Positions 55,113 to 63,632 of a stretch of DNA of 64,000 bases are shown piece by piece. Source of the DNA: Butyricimonas faecalis (GTDB lineage Bacteria; Bacteroidota; Bacteroidia; Bacteroidales; Marinifilaceae); NCBI RefSeq assembly GCF_003991565.1, contig NZ_CP032819.1, positions 3,224,001 through 3,288,000 on the forward strand, in the 5' to 3' direction. Made by a program: the position numbers and the translations under genes. The notes beneath the pieces are model-generated. The model made no database searches and was not told the origin of the DNA. It saw nothing but the letters and a program-made list of their open reading frames with translations. Numbering within the stretch: position 1 is the first letter of the stretch; the number at the start of each line of letters is the position of its first letter.

Positions 55113-56441
55113 ATGGAGATAAAAAGAGATATAATGACTGCTCTGCTTAAATGGAAGCAACGGTTGGAGCGCAAACCACTTATTATTCAAGGAGCGCGCC
55201 AGACAGGTAAGACGTGGATTATGCGAAAGTTCGGGGAAGAATATTTTGACCATGTCGCTTATTTTAACTTCGACGCGTCGGAGGAGTTATGTCGGGAGTT
55301 CGAAAATACGAAAAGTCCTGAACGGTTGATCGATATTCTCCGACTCTATACGGAATGTCCTATCGAACCGGGACGAACGTTGATTATTTTCGATGAGATT
55401 CAGCAGAGTAACAAGGCTCTTAACAGCTTGAAATATTTTTGCGAGGATGCTCCCGGATATCATATTCTTGCAGCGGGATCGCTATTAGGAGTGTCTCTCT
55501 CGCGGGGAGATTCGTTTCCTGTCGGTAAAGTAGAATTTTTACGAATGTATCCGGTTACGTTCCGGGAATTTTTGCGTGCTGATACGCCACAAATGTATGA
55601 ATATCTTGAAAACCTGACTGAGATCGCACCATTACCGGAAATTGTTATGGGGCGTGTTGGGGAGGCGTATCGTCGCTATCAAGTTTGTGGTGGAATGCCG
55701 GCTGCCGTTACTGCCATGCTTGAAAAAGGTGGTGTGCGGGAGATTGAGGAGATTCAAAAATCGATACTGACGGCCTACTCGCTGGACTTTGCTAAGCACG
55801 CTCCGGGCAAAGATATCCCGCGTATCGCCGCTATTTGGAATTCTATACCGTCCCAATTGGCAAAAGGAAATAGAAAGTTTGTCTACAAGCTAGTCAAAAC
55901 CGGGGCACGGGCACGGGAATATGAAGACGGGCTTTTGTGGTTGGAACATGCGGGAATGATCTATCGCATTTTTTGTTCTTCCAAACCCGGCTTACCATTG
56001 AGAGCATACGACGATCTTTCGGCATTCAAAATCTATTTGTGTGACGGGGGTTTACTTCGTGTTATGGCGCAGCTTCCGGCAGATTTGCTTTGGACGGAAA
56101 ATTCGCTTTATACCGAATTCAAAGGTGCAATGGCAGAAAATATGGTGCTACAATCCCTCGTGGCCCATTTTGACGTGATGCCGCGATACTGGACTTCCGA
56201 GGCTACAGCAGAGGTGGATTTCCTGTTACAGAACAATACCTCGTTACTTCCTGTAGAGGTAAAATCCGGCACTCGTCTGGGCGGTAAAAGTCTCGGAATA
56301 TACATCGATCGTTTCTCTGTTGAATTGGCATTGCGTTTTTCTATGAATAACCTAAGGCAAGATGGTGCAATTCTCAATATCCCGATTTTCCTTGCAGATT
56401 GGACAAAAGAATGGCTTAAGAAAATGCAGCAAGGATTATGA
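55113..56441 (+). CDS. AAA ATPase with DUF4143 domain
   Basis: 442-residue ATPase of the AAA_14/DUF4143 type. Walker A in IIQGARQTGKTWIMRKFG, Walker B in RTLIIFDEIQQ, sensor-like ILAAGSLLGVSLS; C-terminal DUF4143 part (about 230-390) with a restriction-endonuclease-like core (AEVDFLLQNNTSLLPVEVKSG: Asp, Glu, Lys). These proteins are widespread, often horizontally moved, and of unclear function. The ATG at 55113 is chosen; an in-frame GTG at 55083 is the alternative. Monocistronic. Confidence 0.92.
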   Translation: MEIKRDIMTALLKWKQRLERKPLIIQGARQTGKTWIMRKFGEEYFDHVAYFNFDASEELCREFENTKSPERLIDILRLYTECPIEPGRTLIIFDEIQQSNKALNSLKYFCEDAPGYHILAAGSLLGVSLSRGDSFPVGKVEFLRMYPVTFREFLRADTPQMYEYLENLTEIAPLPEIVMGRVGEAYRRYQVCGGMPAAVTAMLEKGGVREIEEIQKSILTAYSLDFAKHAPGKDIPRIAAIWNSIPSQLAKGNRKFVYKLVKTGARAREYEDGLLWLEHAGMIYRIFCSSKPGLPLRAYDDLSAFKIYLCDGGLLRVMAQLPADLLWTENSLYTEFKGAMAENMVLQSLVAHFDVMPRYWTSEATAEVDFLLQNNTSLLPVEVKSGTRLGGKSLGIYIDRFSVELALRFSMNNLRQDGAILNIPIFLADWTKEWLKKMQQGL

Positions 56442-56522
56442 AAGCATGGGAAAATTGTAATGTTATTATATAGACACCCGTACATCTTTCATTGCATACA
56501 GGGTGTTCTTAGGGATTAAACA

Positions 56523-56560
56523 CGTATCACTTTCGTATCAAAGACGTATCAAAGACGTTC
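56523..56560. repeat. 11-bp tandem repeat
   Basis: Units CGTATCACTTT (56523), CGTATCAAAGA (56534), CGTATCAAAGA (56545) and a partial CGTTC (56556) in exact 11-bp phase, in the 400-bp gap (56442-56840) between the ATPase and the DUF6266 gene. The rest of this gap has a -7 element and GT-rich sequence with no gene I can support. Confidence 0.6.
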
Positions 56561-56794
56561 AGGGGTGTCCTTGATTCGGGAGAGAGGGGCTGTTGTTGTC
56601 TGTTTGTTGAAGATGCTTTTCGGTGGTGCTTCGCTTTATTACACGAATAGTTTGGAGGGGCTTTTGTTTGAGAGGGGGACGTGTTTTATGAATGAGGGGG
56701 TATGGAATTTATGTCGAATATGTAGTGAAAAGTACCGTTTGTGAAAAGATTCGGTTGTTTGTGAATCAGAATTTTATATGGAGGATTCATACCC

Positions 56795-56802
56795 TACCTT
56801 TG
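56795..56802 (+). promoter_or_regulatory. -7 element of the DUF6266/lysis-like cassette
   Basis: TACCTTTG is an exact match; it lies inside the open frame that starts at 56778, so translation should begin at the ATG at 56841. No -33 TTTG at the usual distance. Confidence 0.5.
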
Positions 56803-56840
56803 TCTCAGAAAACAAAGAAAACCTAAAATACAAACGAGCG

Positions 56841-57464
56841 ATGGCAATAGTAGATGAAAATATTCGAGGAAGGATCGGGAATTCGGTTTTTTACCGGGTG
56901 GGGCCAGCAACACGGGTAAGGAGTGTGACGTCGAGCTACACGGATGCAAATACGACAAGGCAACAGGAAAGCCGTTCCCGTTTGAGGGTAGCGGTACGTT
57001 TCTACCAACGTTTGGTGGAGGTGGAGTTACAAAAGCCGTGGTTTCTGGTAGCCCAAGGAAGCGGGAAAAGCGGGTATAATCTCTTTATGAAATTGAATAT
57101 GATGGTTTTTAAACCGAACGGGCGGATTGGAGATTTTGCCCGGTTGCAATTGACAATCGGTAGGTTGCAAAAGGCGAATCATCTTGTGGCGTGTGTTGGT
57201 GAGCAGGACATGGTTTCTTTGACATGGGAGAGGGGGGAGAGTCTTCCTTCCGCGGGGGAGGGAGATGAGTTGGTGGTTGTCGTGCTTTATGCCGATCGTT
57301 CTTTTTCTCCGGAATATATTAAGACGGGTGGGGAGACACGAGGGACCGGGGGAGCAACTTTTCGTTTGCAGCGTAAACGAGGCACGACGGCTCATTTGTA
57401 TTGCTTCTTCCGGGAGAAAAACGGGAAAGCTTATTCCCCGAGTCAATACGTTGAGATTGTATGA
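56841..57464 (+). CDS. DUF6266 family protein, copy 1
   Basis: 207-residue protein of the DUF6266 type. The signature N-terminus is visible: MAIVDENIRGRIGNSVFYRVG, then RSVTSSYTDANTTRQQESRSRLRVAVRFYQRLVEV, then two beta-sandwich regions (LVACVGEQDMVSLTWERG, ELVVVVLYADRS, AHLYCFFREKNGKAYSPS). Related in layout to the product at 59004. No signal peptide. DUF6266 proteins are common in Bacteroidota, frequently near amidases, and uncharacterised. The upstream frame from 56778 is rejected because the promoter lies in it. Confidence 0.78.
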   Translation: MAIVDENIRGRIGNSVFYRVGPATRVRSVTSSYTDANTTRQQESRSRLRVAVRFYQRLVEVELQKPWFLVAQGSGKSGYNLFMKLNMMVFKPNGRIGDFARLQLTIGRLQKANHLVACVGEQDMVSLTWERGESLPSAGEGDELVVVVLYADRSFSPEYIKTGGETRGTGGATFRLQRKRGTTAHLYCFFREKNGKAYSPSQYVEIV

Positions 57465-57607
57465 TTTTAGATTAAAAAATTCAGGAATTAGGTGATTTAA
57501 ACTTTATGAATTGAATGAAGACGAGGCGTTTAGCTGTTCCTGGCGTGTCGTTTCGGGGGAGTCGTGTGCAAGGAGGAAAGGGAACGGATAACTTTAATAA
57601 TAAAAAT

Positions 57608-57907
57608 ATGGCAAAAAGAGAGACAAGTAAAGGAGAAGAAACGGCGAACGCGGTTGCGCAAGTGCTTGAGGAATTGAGGGAACTGAGGCAAGAGGTGCGC
57701 TTGGCTATAGAAACGGCGACCAATGCCCCGTACAAGGTGTTGAGCGCGGCGGAACTTCGTCAAACGATGGGTATTTCAGAGAACACGTTACGTCGTTACG
57801 AGAAATGGTTCGGGATCCCGGTGCGTAAAATCGGGAAGAAGAAGTTTTACTTGGAGGCGGAGGTGAAGAATTGTATCCTTACAGCTTTGCAGTTTTGGAA
57901 GGATTGA
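57608..57907 (+). CDS. Helix-turn-helix protein with N-terminal coiled coil
   Basis: 99-residue protein: a charged coiled-coil-like N-terminus (VAQVLEELRELRQEVRLAIE) and a MerR/excisionase-like helix-turn-helix (about 42-90: VLSAAELRQTMGISENTLRRYEKWFGIP, VRKIGKKKFYLEAEV). A DNA-binding regulator or phage-type excisionase-like protein by its fold; the target is unknown. The ATG at 57608 is chosen since the region before it is poorly coding. Its TGA overlaps a TTG that may start the next gene. Confidence 0.75.
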   Translation: MAKRETSKGEETANAVAQVLEELRELRQEVRLAIETATNAPYKVLSAAELRQTMGISENTLRRYEKWFGIPVRKIGKKKFYLEAEVKNCILTALQFWKD

Positions 57908-58269
57908 AGAACGTGGTCGGGGCGGTTGGCAAGGTGATTGACGGCCTGACACTCCCGGCGAGGGAGAAGCGACAACTGGAAGCGGATTTGTTGACATTGT
58001 TGGCCGAATACGAGAAGGAGATGGTGCGATCTCGCTCGGCGGCGGTGGTGGAAGAGGCCCGGGGAAACTGGCTGCAACGATCGTGGCGACCGTTGGTGAT
58101 GCTGGTGTTTGCTTTGATTGTCCTCGCGGGGACGTTTACGACACTCCCCATTCTTTCGGACACGTCTCGTTTCTGGGATTTACTGGAAATCGGTCTGGGA
58201 GGGTATGTTATCGGACGTGGCGGGGAGAAGATGGCCGCGGCGATTTTTAAACTAAAAGCTAAAAAGTAA
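57904..58269 (+). CDS. 3TM holin-like protein
   Basis: About 121 residues resembling the GTA-type 3TM holins: an amphipathic N-terminus (VVGAVGKVIDGLTLPAREKRQLEADL), the characteristic WLQRSWRPLVMLVFALIVLAG, and LLEIGLGGYVIGRGGEKMA. Such holins open the inner membrane to let an endolysin reach the wall. Start unsure: TTG at 57904 overlaps the TGA of the previous gene (TTGA, translational coupling), TTG at 57871 is the alternative; no ATG is available. The amidase gene follows 34 nt later, the normal holin-endolysin order. Confidence 0.78.
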   Translation: MKNVVGAVGKVIDGLTLPAREKRQLEADLLTLLAEYEKEMVRSRSAAVVEEARGNWLQRSWRPLVMLVFALIVLAGTFTTLPILSDTSRFWDLLEIGLGGYVIGRGGEKMAAAIFKLKAKK

Positions 58270-58303
58270 AAGTTAAAAACTTGGTTAACTAAATTTCTTA
58301 TTC

Positions 58304-58912
58304 ATGGTATGTTCAAAATTTAATTCTTCGTTTTCAATTGTGAACCATCGGTTGATGGGTGACGGGGTGGTTCATTTGGCGTGCGTGAAGAATACACGAA
58401 AGTTGGAGGGGCCGGATATGATCGTGCTACATTACACGGCCGGGACGAGTGCTGAAAGTTCATCTATTTTCTTGACCCGGCCGGACGTGTCGGCCTCGGC
58501 TCATCTGGTGATCGGGCGGAAAGGGGAGGTGTTTCAGCTGGTGCCTTTCCATATTGAGGCATGGCACGCCGGGAAAAGTTGGTATGCCGGACGTGGAGGA
58601 CTGAATCGTTACTCGATCGGGATTGAGTTGGATAATCTGGGGAAACTCCGTTTTTCGGGTGATCTATTTGTCGCGGAGTGTGGGCGTGTGGTGTTGCCTG
58701 ACGAGGTGTACACGGATTGTTCCGGTGATCATCCGACTTACTGGCACCGCTACACGGAGAGGCAAATCCGGGTGTTGCAGGAGATCTGTTCCTTGTTGGA
58801 AGAGACTTACCCGATCCGTGACGTGGTGGGACATTCAGTGATCACGCCAAGAAAAATTGATCCGGGTCCGGCGTTGGAGTTCGCGTTTAGCGAATTGCAA
58901 GTTAAAAACTAA
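58304..58912 (+). CDS. N-acetylmuramoyl-L-alanine amidase (Amidase_2)
   Basis: 202-residue zinc amidase of the amidase_2/PGRP fold, cleaving between MurNAc and the peptide. Zinc ligands and catalytic residues are seen: MIVLHYTAG (His), SASAHLVIGRKGEVFQLVP, EAWHAG, NRYSIGIELDN (Glu) and VVGHSVITPRKIDPGPALEF (His, Lys, Asp). No signal peptide, as expected for an endolysin that leaves through a holin. Flanked by a holin-like gene and a DUF6266 gene. Confidence 0.92.
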   Translation: MVCSKFNSSFSIVNHRLMGDGVVHLACVKNTRKLEGPDMIVLHYTAGTSAESSSIFLTRPDVSASAHLVIGRKGEVFQLVPFHIEAWHAGKSWYAGRGGLNRYSIGIELDNLGKLRFSGDLFVAECGRVVLPDEVYTDCSGDHPTYWHRYTERQIRVLQEICSLLEETYPIRDVVGHSVITPRKIDPGPALEFAFSELQVKN

Positions 58913-59003
58913 AAGTGAGAAACTAGAAAATATACCTTTTTGGGGCAGGGCCCGTCCCGGGTGTGTAAACTTCATGTTTAATTTTAATTCTTAATTTCAA
59001 ATT

Positions 59004-59633
59004 ATGGCAGAATTTAATTCGTATTTGTTAGGAAAAGTGAGAAAATCAGTGGGTAACATTACGTTGTGTTACACGAGGGGGAAGAACATCGTCAGGGCAA
59101 AGGTGTTTTCCCGGAAGGATAACCCGACGCCGGAGATTCTGGCTCAACGGGCGAAAATGAAAACTCTCGTGCAATTATCCCGACAGTTGCTGCCGGTGAT
59201 TCGGAAAGGTTTTGGCGGTATCGGTAAGGGATCGGCGGTGAATGCTTTTACCTCGCTTAACATGTCTCGCGTGTCGGTGGACGAGAATAACGTGGCAACG
59301 GTGGATTTCGAACGGTTGCTTTGTGCCTCCGGGATGTTGTACCCGCCGAAGGTGGAAGTGACGTACGCGGAAGAGGGTAAGCTTTATTCTTTCGTGCAAG
59401 AGATGCAGGTGGAGGAAAACGGTTACGCTTTCAGTGACGATTTGGTGTATGTCATGTTGTACGAAACGGTACTTGGACGTGCCCGCTTGGTGGCGTTGCG
59501 AACCCGTGGTGAGAATAGTAACACGAATTACGCGCTGCCGGAGGAGTGGAGTCACGAGAACGTGAAACTGTATTGTTTCGCCACGTTGAAGAACGGGAAA
59601 AGAGCCTCGGACAGTCGATTGGTGGAATGCTAG
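59004..59633 (+). CDS. DUF6266 family protein, copy 2
   Basis: 209-residue DUF6266-type protein: MAEFNSYLLGKVRKSVGNITLCYTRGKNIVRAKVFSRKDNPTPE, QRAKMKTLVQLSRQLLPVIRKGFGGIGKGSAVNAF, followed by beta-rich parts (LVYVMLYETVLGRARLVALRTRG, NVKLYCFATLKNGKRASDSRLVE). The N-terminal VGNxxxCYxxGxNxVR pattern and the run through the helix are like classical DUF6266 members. Similar layout but low identity to copy 1 at 56841, so an old pair. Preceded by a low-complexity AT spacer, followed by a GC-rich hairpin (59648-59680). Confidence 0.8.
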   Translation: MAEFNSYLLGKVRKSVGNITLCYTRGKNIVRAKVFSRKDNPTPEILAQRAKMKTLVQLSRQLLPVIRKGFGGIGKGSAVNAFTSLNMSRVSVDENNVATVDFERLLCASGMLYPPKVEVTYAEEGKLYSFVQEMQVEENGYAFSDDLVYVMLYETVLGRARLVALRTRGENSNTNYALPEEWSHENVKLYCFATLKNGKRASDSRLVEC

Positions 59634-59714
59634 ATGAATGACCCTTGCGCTTCCGGTATAGGATCCGTGCCGGAGGCGTGAGGGGTATTCTGAATTCTAA
59701 ACTTTAAATTTTAA

Positions 59715-59882
59715 ATGAGTAAAATGGGTAGTTATTTTATAATAGGAATGTTTTCGACATTGAGTTTTAATGCCGTGTTGTCGCAGATGGCGGATAACTT
59801 GCTGGCAGGAGTTTTGAGTATTATCGGGGGTGTGATCAGTTCCCTTGCCGTGGCTTGGGTGAAACGACGATGGGAGAGGTGA
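59715..59882 (+). CDS. 55-residue membrane protein of the lysis-like cassette
   Basis: A short frame beginning MSKMGSYFIIGMFSTLSF, with a hydrophobic, Gly-rich helix (LLAGVLSIIGGVISSLAVAW) and a basic end (VKRRWER). The charge pattern fits a small one- or two-helix inner-membrane protein, perhaps a second holin-like or pore-modulating peptide. In other Bacteroidota, amidase genes are also accompanied by tiny membrane proteins. It is at the end of the cassette, and its identity is not certain. Confidence 0.55.
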   Translation: MSKMGSYFIIGMFSTLSFNAVLSQMADNLLAGVLSIIGGVISSLAVAWVKRRWER

Positions 59883-59923
59883 TAGCCCAACGATGAGACT
59901 GTCTAACAAGTCTGTTTTTACGA

Positions 59924-59970
59924 CTACCTCCCCTAACCTTCCCTTACACAAGGGGAGTTGGAGGGGGTAG
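59924..59970. repeat. Interspersed GC-rich inverted-repeat element
   Basis: CTACCTCCCC at the left and GGGGGTAG at the right enclose a stem CCCTT...AAGGG with an ACAC loop. Pyrimidine-rich on one side and purine-rich on the other, like the element at 11050-11133; likely members of one repeat family. Confidence 0.55.
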
Positions 59971-60058
59971 TTTGTTCATATTGGATAATACTTTGTTTGA
60001 CAGTTTCATCGTTTCAAAATAACTTGTGGATATGGGGTGGGATGTTGTAAAAAATGCC

Positions 60059-60066
60059 TACCTTTG
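60059..60066 (+). promoter_or_regulatory. -7 element of the Rpn-type nuclease gene
   Basis: TACCTTTG, an exact match, 24 nt before the ATG at 60090; it lies inside the longer frame from 60054, which argues against that start. Confidence 0.5.
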
Positions 60067-60089
60067 AGATAGATAAATCATTTTTAATC

Positions 60090-60947
60090 ATGAAGAAAGA
60101 TAAATACATTCGGTTTGACTGGGCTGTAAAACGGTTATTGCGGGACAAGGCGAATTTCGACGTGCTGGAGGGGTTGTTGACCGTGTTGCTTGATCGGCAG
60201 ATTCACATCATCGATATTCTGGAAAGCGAGAGTAATCAACAGGATTACGATGACAAGTTTAACCGGGTGGATATTAAGGCTCGGGATAGCGAGAACGAGA
60301 TTATCATCGTGGAAGTGCAGGTTACCCGGGAATTATATTTTTTAGAACGAATTCTCTATGGCGTGGCCAAGGCGATCACGGAACACATGGCGTTAGGAGA
60401 ACTTTATTCGGAAGTGAAGAAAGTGTACTCGATCAGTATCCTTTATTTTGATATCGGGAAAGGGAATGATTACTTGTATCACGGGCAAAATACGTTCACG
60501 GGAGTGCACACGGGTGATCACCTGCAGGTGACGGTGAAAGAACGGGATGCTTTGGTTCAACGTTTGCCATCGGAAATTTTCCCGGAGTATTTCTTGATCC
60601 GGGTCAACGAGTTCGACAAGGTGGCAACAACCCCGCTTGAGGAGTGGCTGGATTACTTGAAGAACGATTATATTCGTCCCGATACCACCACCCCGGGGTT
60701 GAGAGAGGCCCGGGAGAAGTTGGTTTATTATAACATGACCCCAACGGAGCGTGCGGCTTATGATCGTCATGTGGATGCGATTATGATTCAAAATGATGTA
60801 TTGGGAACCGCAAAGCTAGAAGGGTTAATTGAGGGAGAAGAAAAAGGAGTTGTTAAAGTTGCTCGGAATATGAAAAAGTTGGGAATATCCTTGGATTCAA
60901 TTGTTTTAAGTACAGGACTAACAATCGAGGAGATAGAACGGTTGTAA
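60090..60947 (+). CDS. Rpn family / PD-(D/E)XK nuclease family putative transposase
   Basis: 285-residue member of the Rpn-like family of recombination-promoting nucleases. N-terminal MKKDKYIRFDWAVKRLLRDKANFDVLEGLL and the nuclease core around NRVDIKARDSENEIIIVEVQVTRELYFLERILYG (Asp, Glu-x-Gln of the PD-(D/E)XK site) are clear. The C-terminal part (GLIEGEEKGVVKVARNMKKLGISLDSIVLSTGLTIEEIERL) is the common helical tail. E. coli Rpn proteins are DNA endonucleases that raise recombination; the cellular role here is unknown. Directly followed by an antirepressor remnant. Confidence 0.9.
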   Translation: MKKDKYIRFDWAVKRLLRDKANFDVLEGLLTVLLDRQIHIIDILESESNQQDYDDKFNRVDIKARDSENEIIIVEVQVTRELYFLERILYGVAKAITEHMALGELYSEVKKVYSISILYFDIGKGNDYLYHGQNTFTGVHTGDHLQVTVKERDALVQRLPSEIFPEYFLIRVNEFDKVATTPLEEWLDYLKNDYIRPDTTTPGLREAREKLVYYNMTPTERAAYDRHVDAIMIQNDVLGTAKLEGLIEGEEKGVVKVARNMKKLGISLDSIVLSTGLTIEEIERL

Positions 60948-60949
60948 CA

Positions 60950-61185
60950 TCAATTTCCTGTATCTCCATAGTTGATGTGGCGGAGGTTCTGACGGAAAGT
61001 CCTAATCCTCGAAATTATTGGAGTGTGCTGAAAACTCGGTTAAAAAAGGAGGAAAGTGAGTTGACTACAAATTGTAGTCAACTGAAAATGCCCTCGTCAG
61101 ATGGCAAGTATTACAGACGGATTTGCCGATACCGAGCAATTCCAAGCGGTTCCCCCTCCTGTGCGACCTTAGTTTTTACAAATTA
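60950..61185 (+). pseudogene. Remnant of a BRO-type phage antirepressor
   Basis: Just after the nuclease stop, an open frame with no start reads SIVDVAEVLTESPNPRNYWSVLKTRLKKEESELTTNCSQLKMP, which fits the BRO N-terminal domain of phage antirepressors. After DGKYYR one base is missing: the continuation (TDGFADTEQFQAVP, normally TDVADTEQLFRLIQSIP) lies in another frame and stops soon. It is thus truncated and frameshifted. Confidence 0.75.
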
Positions 61186-62211
61186 ATCTAATGCTTTTTT
61201 GTGCAGCCATTGTGAAAGGTGGTTTGCGACTTCGATATTATTTAGGTCGGACATTGGAAAGTGTGTATTGCCATGCAAACCGACTTCGGGTAGATGAATG
61301 ACCGTTACATCACCACCCAAGTCATTGAGCATTTTTGCCCATTTGCGCATGAGATGCAAACGGCGGGTCCATTCGTAGAGTTCCGGTCTTTCATCGGTTT
61401 CGGGCAGATTATCACCGTAATAGATGATAATGGGGATTTTTGTGAATTTCATAAAATCGGACATAGGTACTTCTATTCCTTCTGTTTTTTTCGATAAGGT
61501 CAGTATCTTACCTTCTTCGGGGACCTGTCCTTCTGGAAATGGAATACCTCCGCCCGGTTCGTAGGAGACAATAGCCTTGATATGATCGGTTTTAAGTAAC
61601 GTGCGCCAGCCTACCGGACCGCCTTGCGAGTGGGTGACGAATATTGCAGGGCCGATTTTGTCGAACAATGCGGCATAAGCATCGGAATAAACCTCGAAGT
61701 CCACGGAACCGATATTGGGTGTCATTTGACGGAAATATTGATTAAGGGTTTCTTTGTTGCGACTGAATTGTACTCCCTCGAAATAGTCGGGATATATGCC
61801 TACACGGAAACAGTTAAACCATTCTTCTTCATCGAAAACCGGTGATATGGTGACGGCCTCAGTGCCACGTCCCGCGTTGCCGCGTCTGGGCTGGTCTGCC
61901 ACATAAGTGGAAAAACCACGTCGCAGGAAGATATTTTGAAATCCTTCTCGTCCGTCAGGCGTGGTTTCCCAAGTCTTGGAGAACTGACCGACGCCGTGTG
62001 CAAATACGAGAGGGTATTTGCGTGCATTGACAGGTTTCTGATAAAACACGTAGGCATGGTCTCCATGGTAATTTCGTCCCAGCGAATCGGTTAAGATCGT
62101 GCCGCCTACGGCAAAGCTGCCTTGTTCTTCGATATGCAAGATATTCCCATCGCGTGTATTGCAACTTGACAACAAGGCGATAACTACCAAATAAAAGATA
62201 AGCTTTTTCAT
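61183..62211 (-). CDS. Alpha/beta hydrolase lipoprotein
   Basis: 342-residue lipoprotein (lipobox ALLSSCNTRDG) with an alpha/beta-hydrolase domain: oxyanion-region LVFAHGVGQFSKTWE, nucleophile Ser in IFVTHSQGGPVGWR, and the probable catalytic His in VGLHGNTHFPMSDLNN near the C-terminus. Similar to putative secreted esterases that occur with aldo/keto reductases. Starts 7 nt after the reductase stop, so they are co-transcribed. The substrate is unknown. Confidence 0.88.
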   Translation of the reverse strand: MKKLIFYLVVIALLSSCNTRDGNILHIEEQGSFAVGGTILTDSLGRNYHGDHAYVFYQKPVNARKYPLVFAHGVGQFSKTWETTPDGREGFQNIFLRRGFSTYVADQPRRGNAGRGTEAVTISPVFDEEEWFNCFRVGIYPDYFEGVQFSRNKETLNQYFRQMTPNIGSVDFEVYSDAYAALFDKIGPAIFVTHSQGGPVGWRTLLKTDHIKAIVSYEPGGGIPFPEGQVPEEGKILTLSKKTEGIEVPMSDFMKFTKIPIIIYYGDNLPETDERPELYEWTRRLHLMRKWAKMLNDLGGDVTVIHLPEVGLHGNTHFPMSDLNNIEVANHLSQWLHKKALD

Positions 62212-62218
62212 GTATTAT

Positions 62219-63412
<1,194 letters not shown>

Positions 63413-63445
63413 GTTCGTCTGTTTTGTTATCTATTTTTATGTCTA

Positions 63446-63453
63446 CAAAAATA
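63446..63453 (-). promoter_or_regulatory. -7 element of the reductase-hydrolase operon
   Basis: The minus strand reads TATTTTTG, fitting TAnnTTTG, 34 nt before the ATG at 63412. No matching -33 TTTG, consistent with a promoter needing an activator. Confidence 0.45.
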
Positions 63454-63583
63454 TGGAACTGCTTTTATCAAGCTCGTATCAATTCCACGGATTAAAAGAC
63501 CAATTTTATCTTCCATGTAGGGTATCTGTGAAATTGGTAATAAGCGCTATGATTTTGATACATTTAGTATTATATTTATACCT

Positions 63584-63591
63584 TACTTTTG
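63584..63591 (+). promoter_or_regulatory. -7 element of the AraC-type regulator gene
   Basis: TACTTTTG, an exact TAnnTTTG match, 41 nt before the ATG at 63633. It is in a 220-bp divergent intergenic region. Confidence 0.5.
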
Positions 63592-63632
63592 CTAATAAAT
63601 AAGTAGTTTTACAATATCAATAGAAAGAAGCG

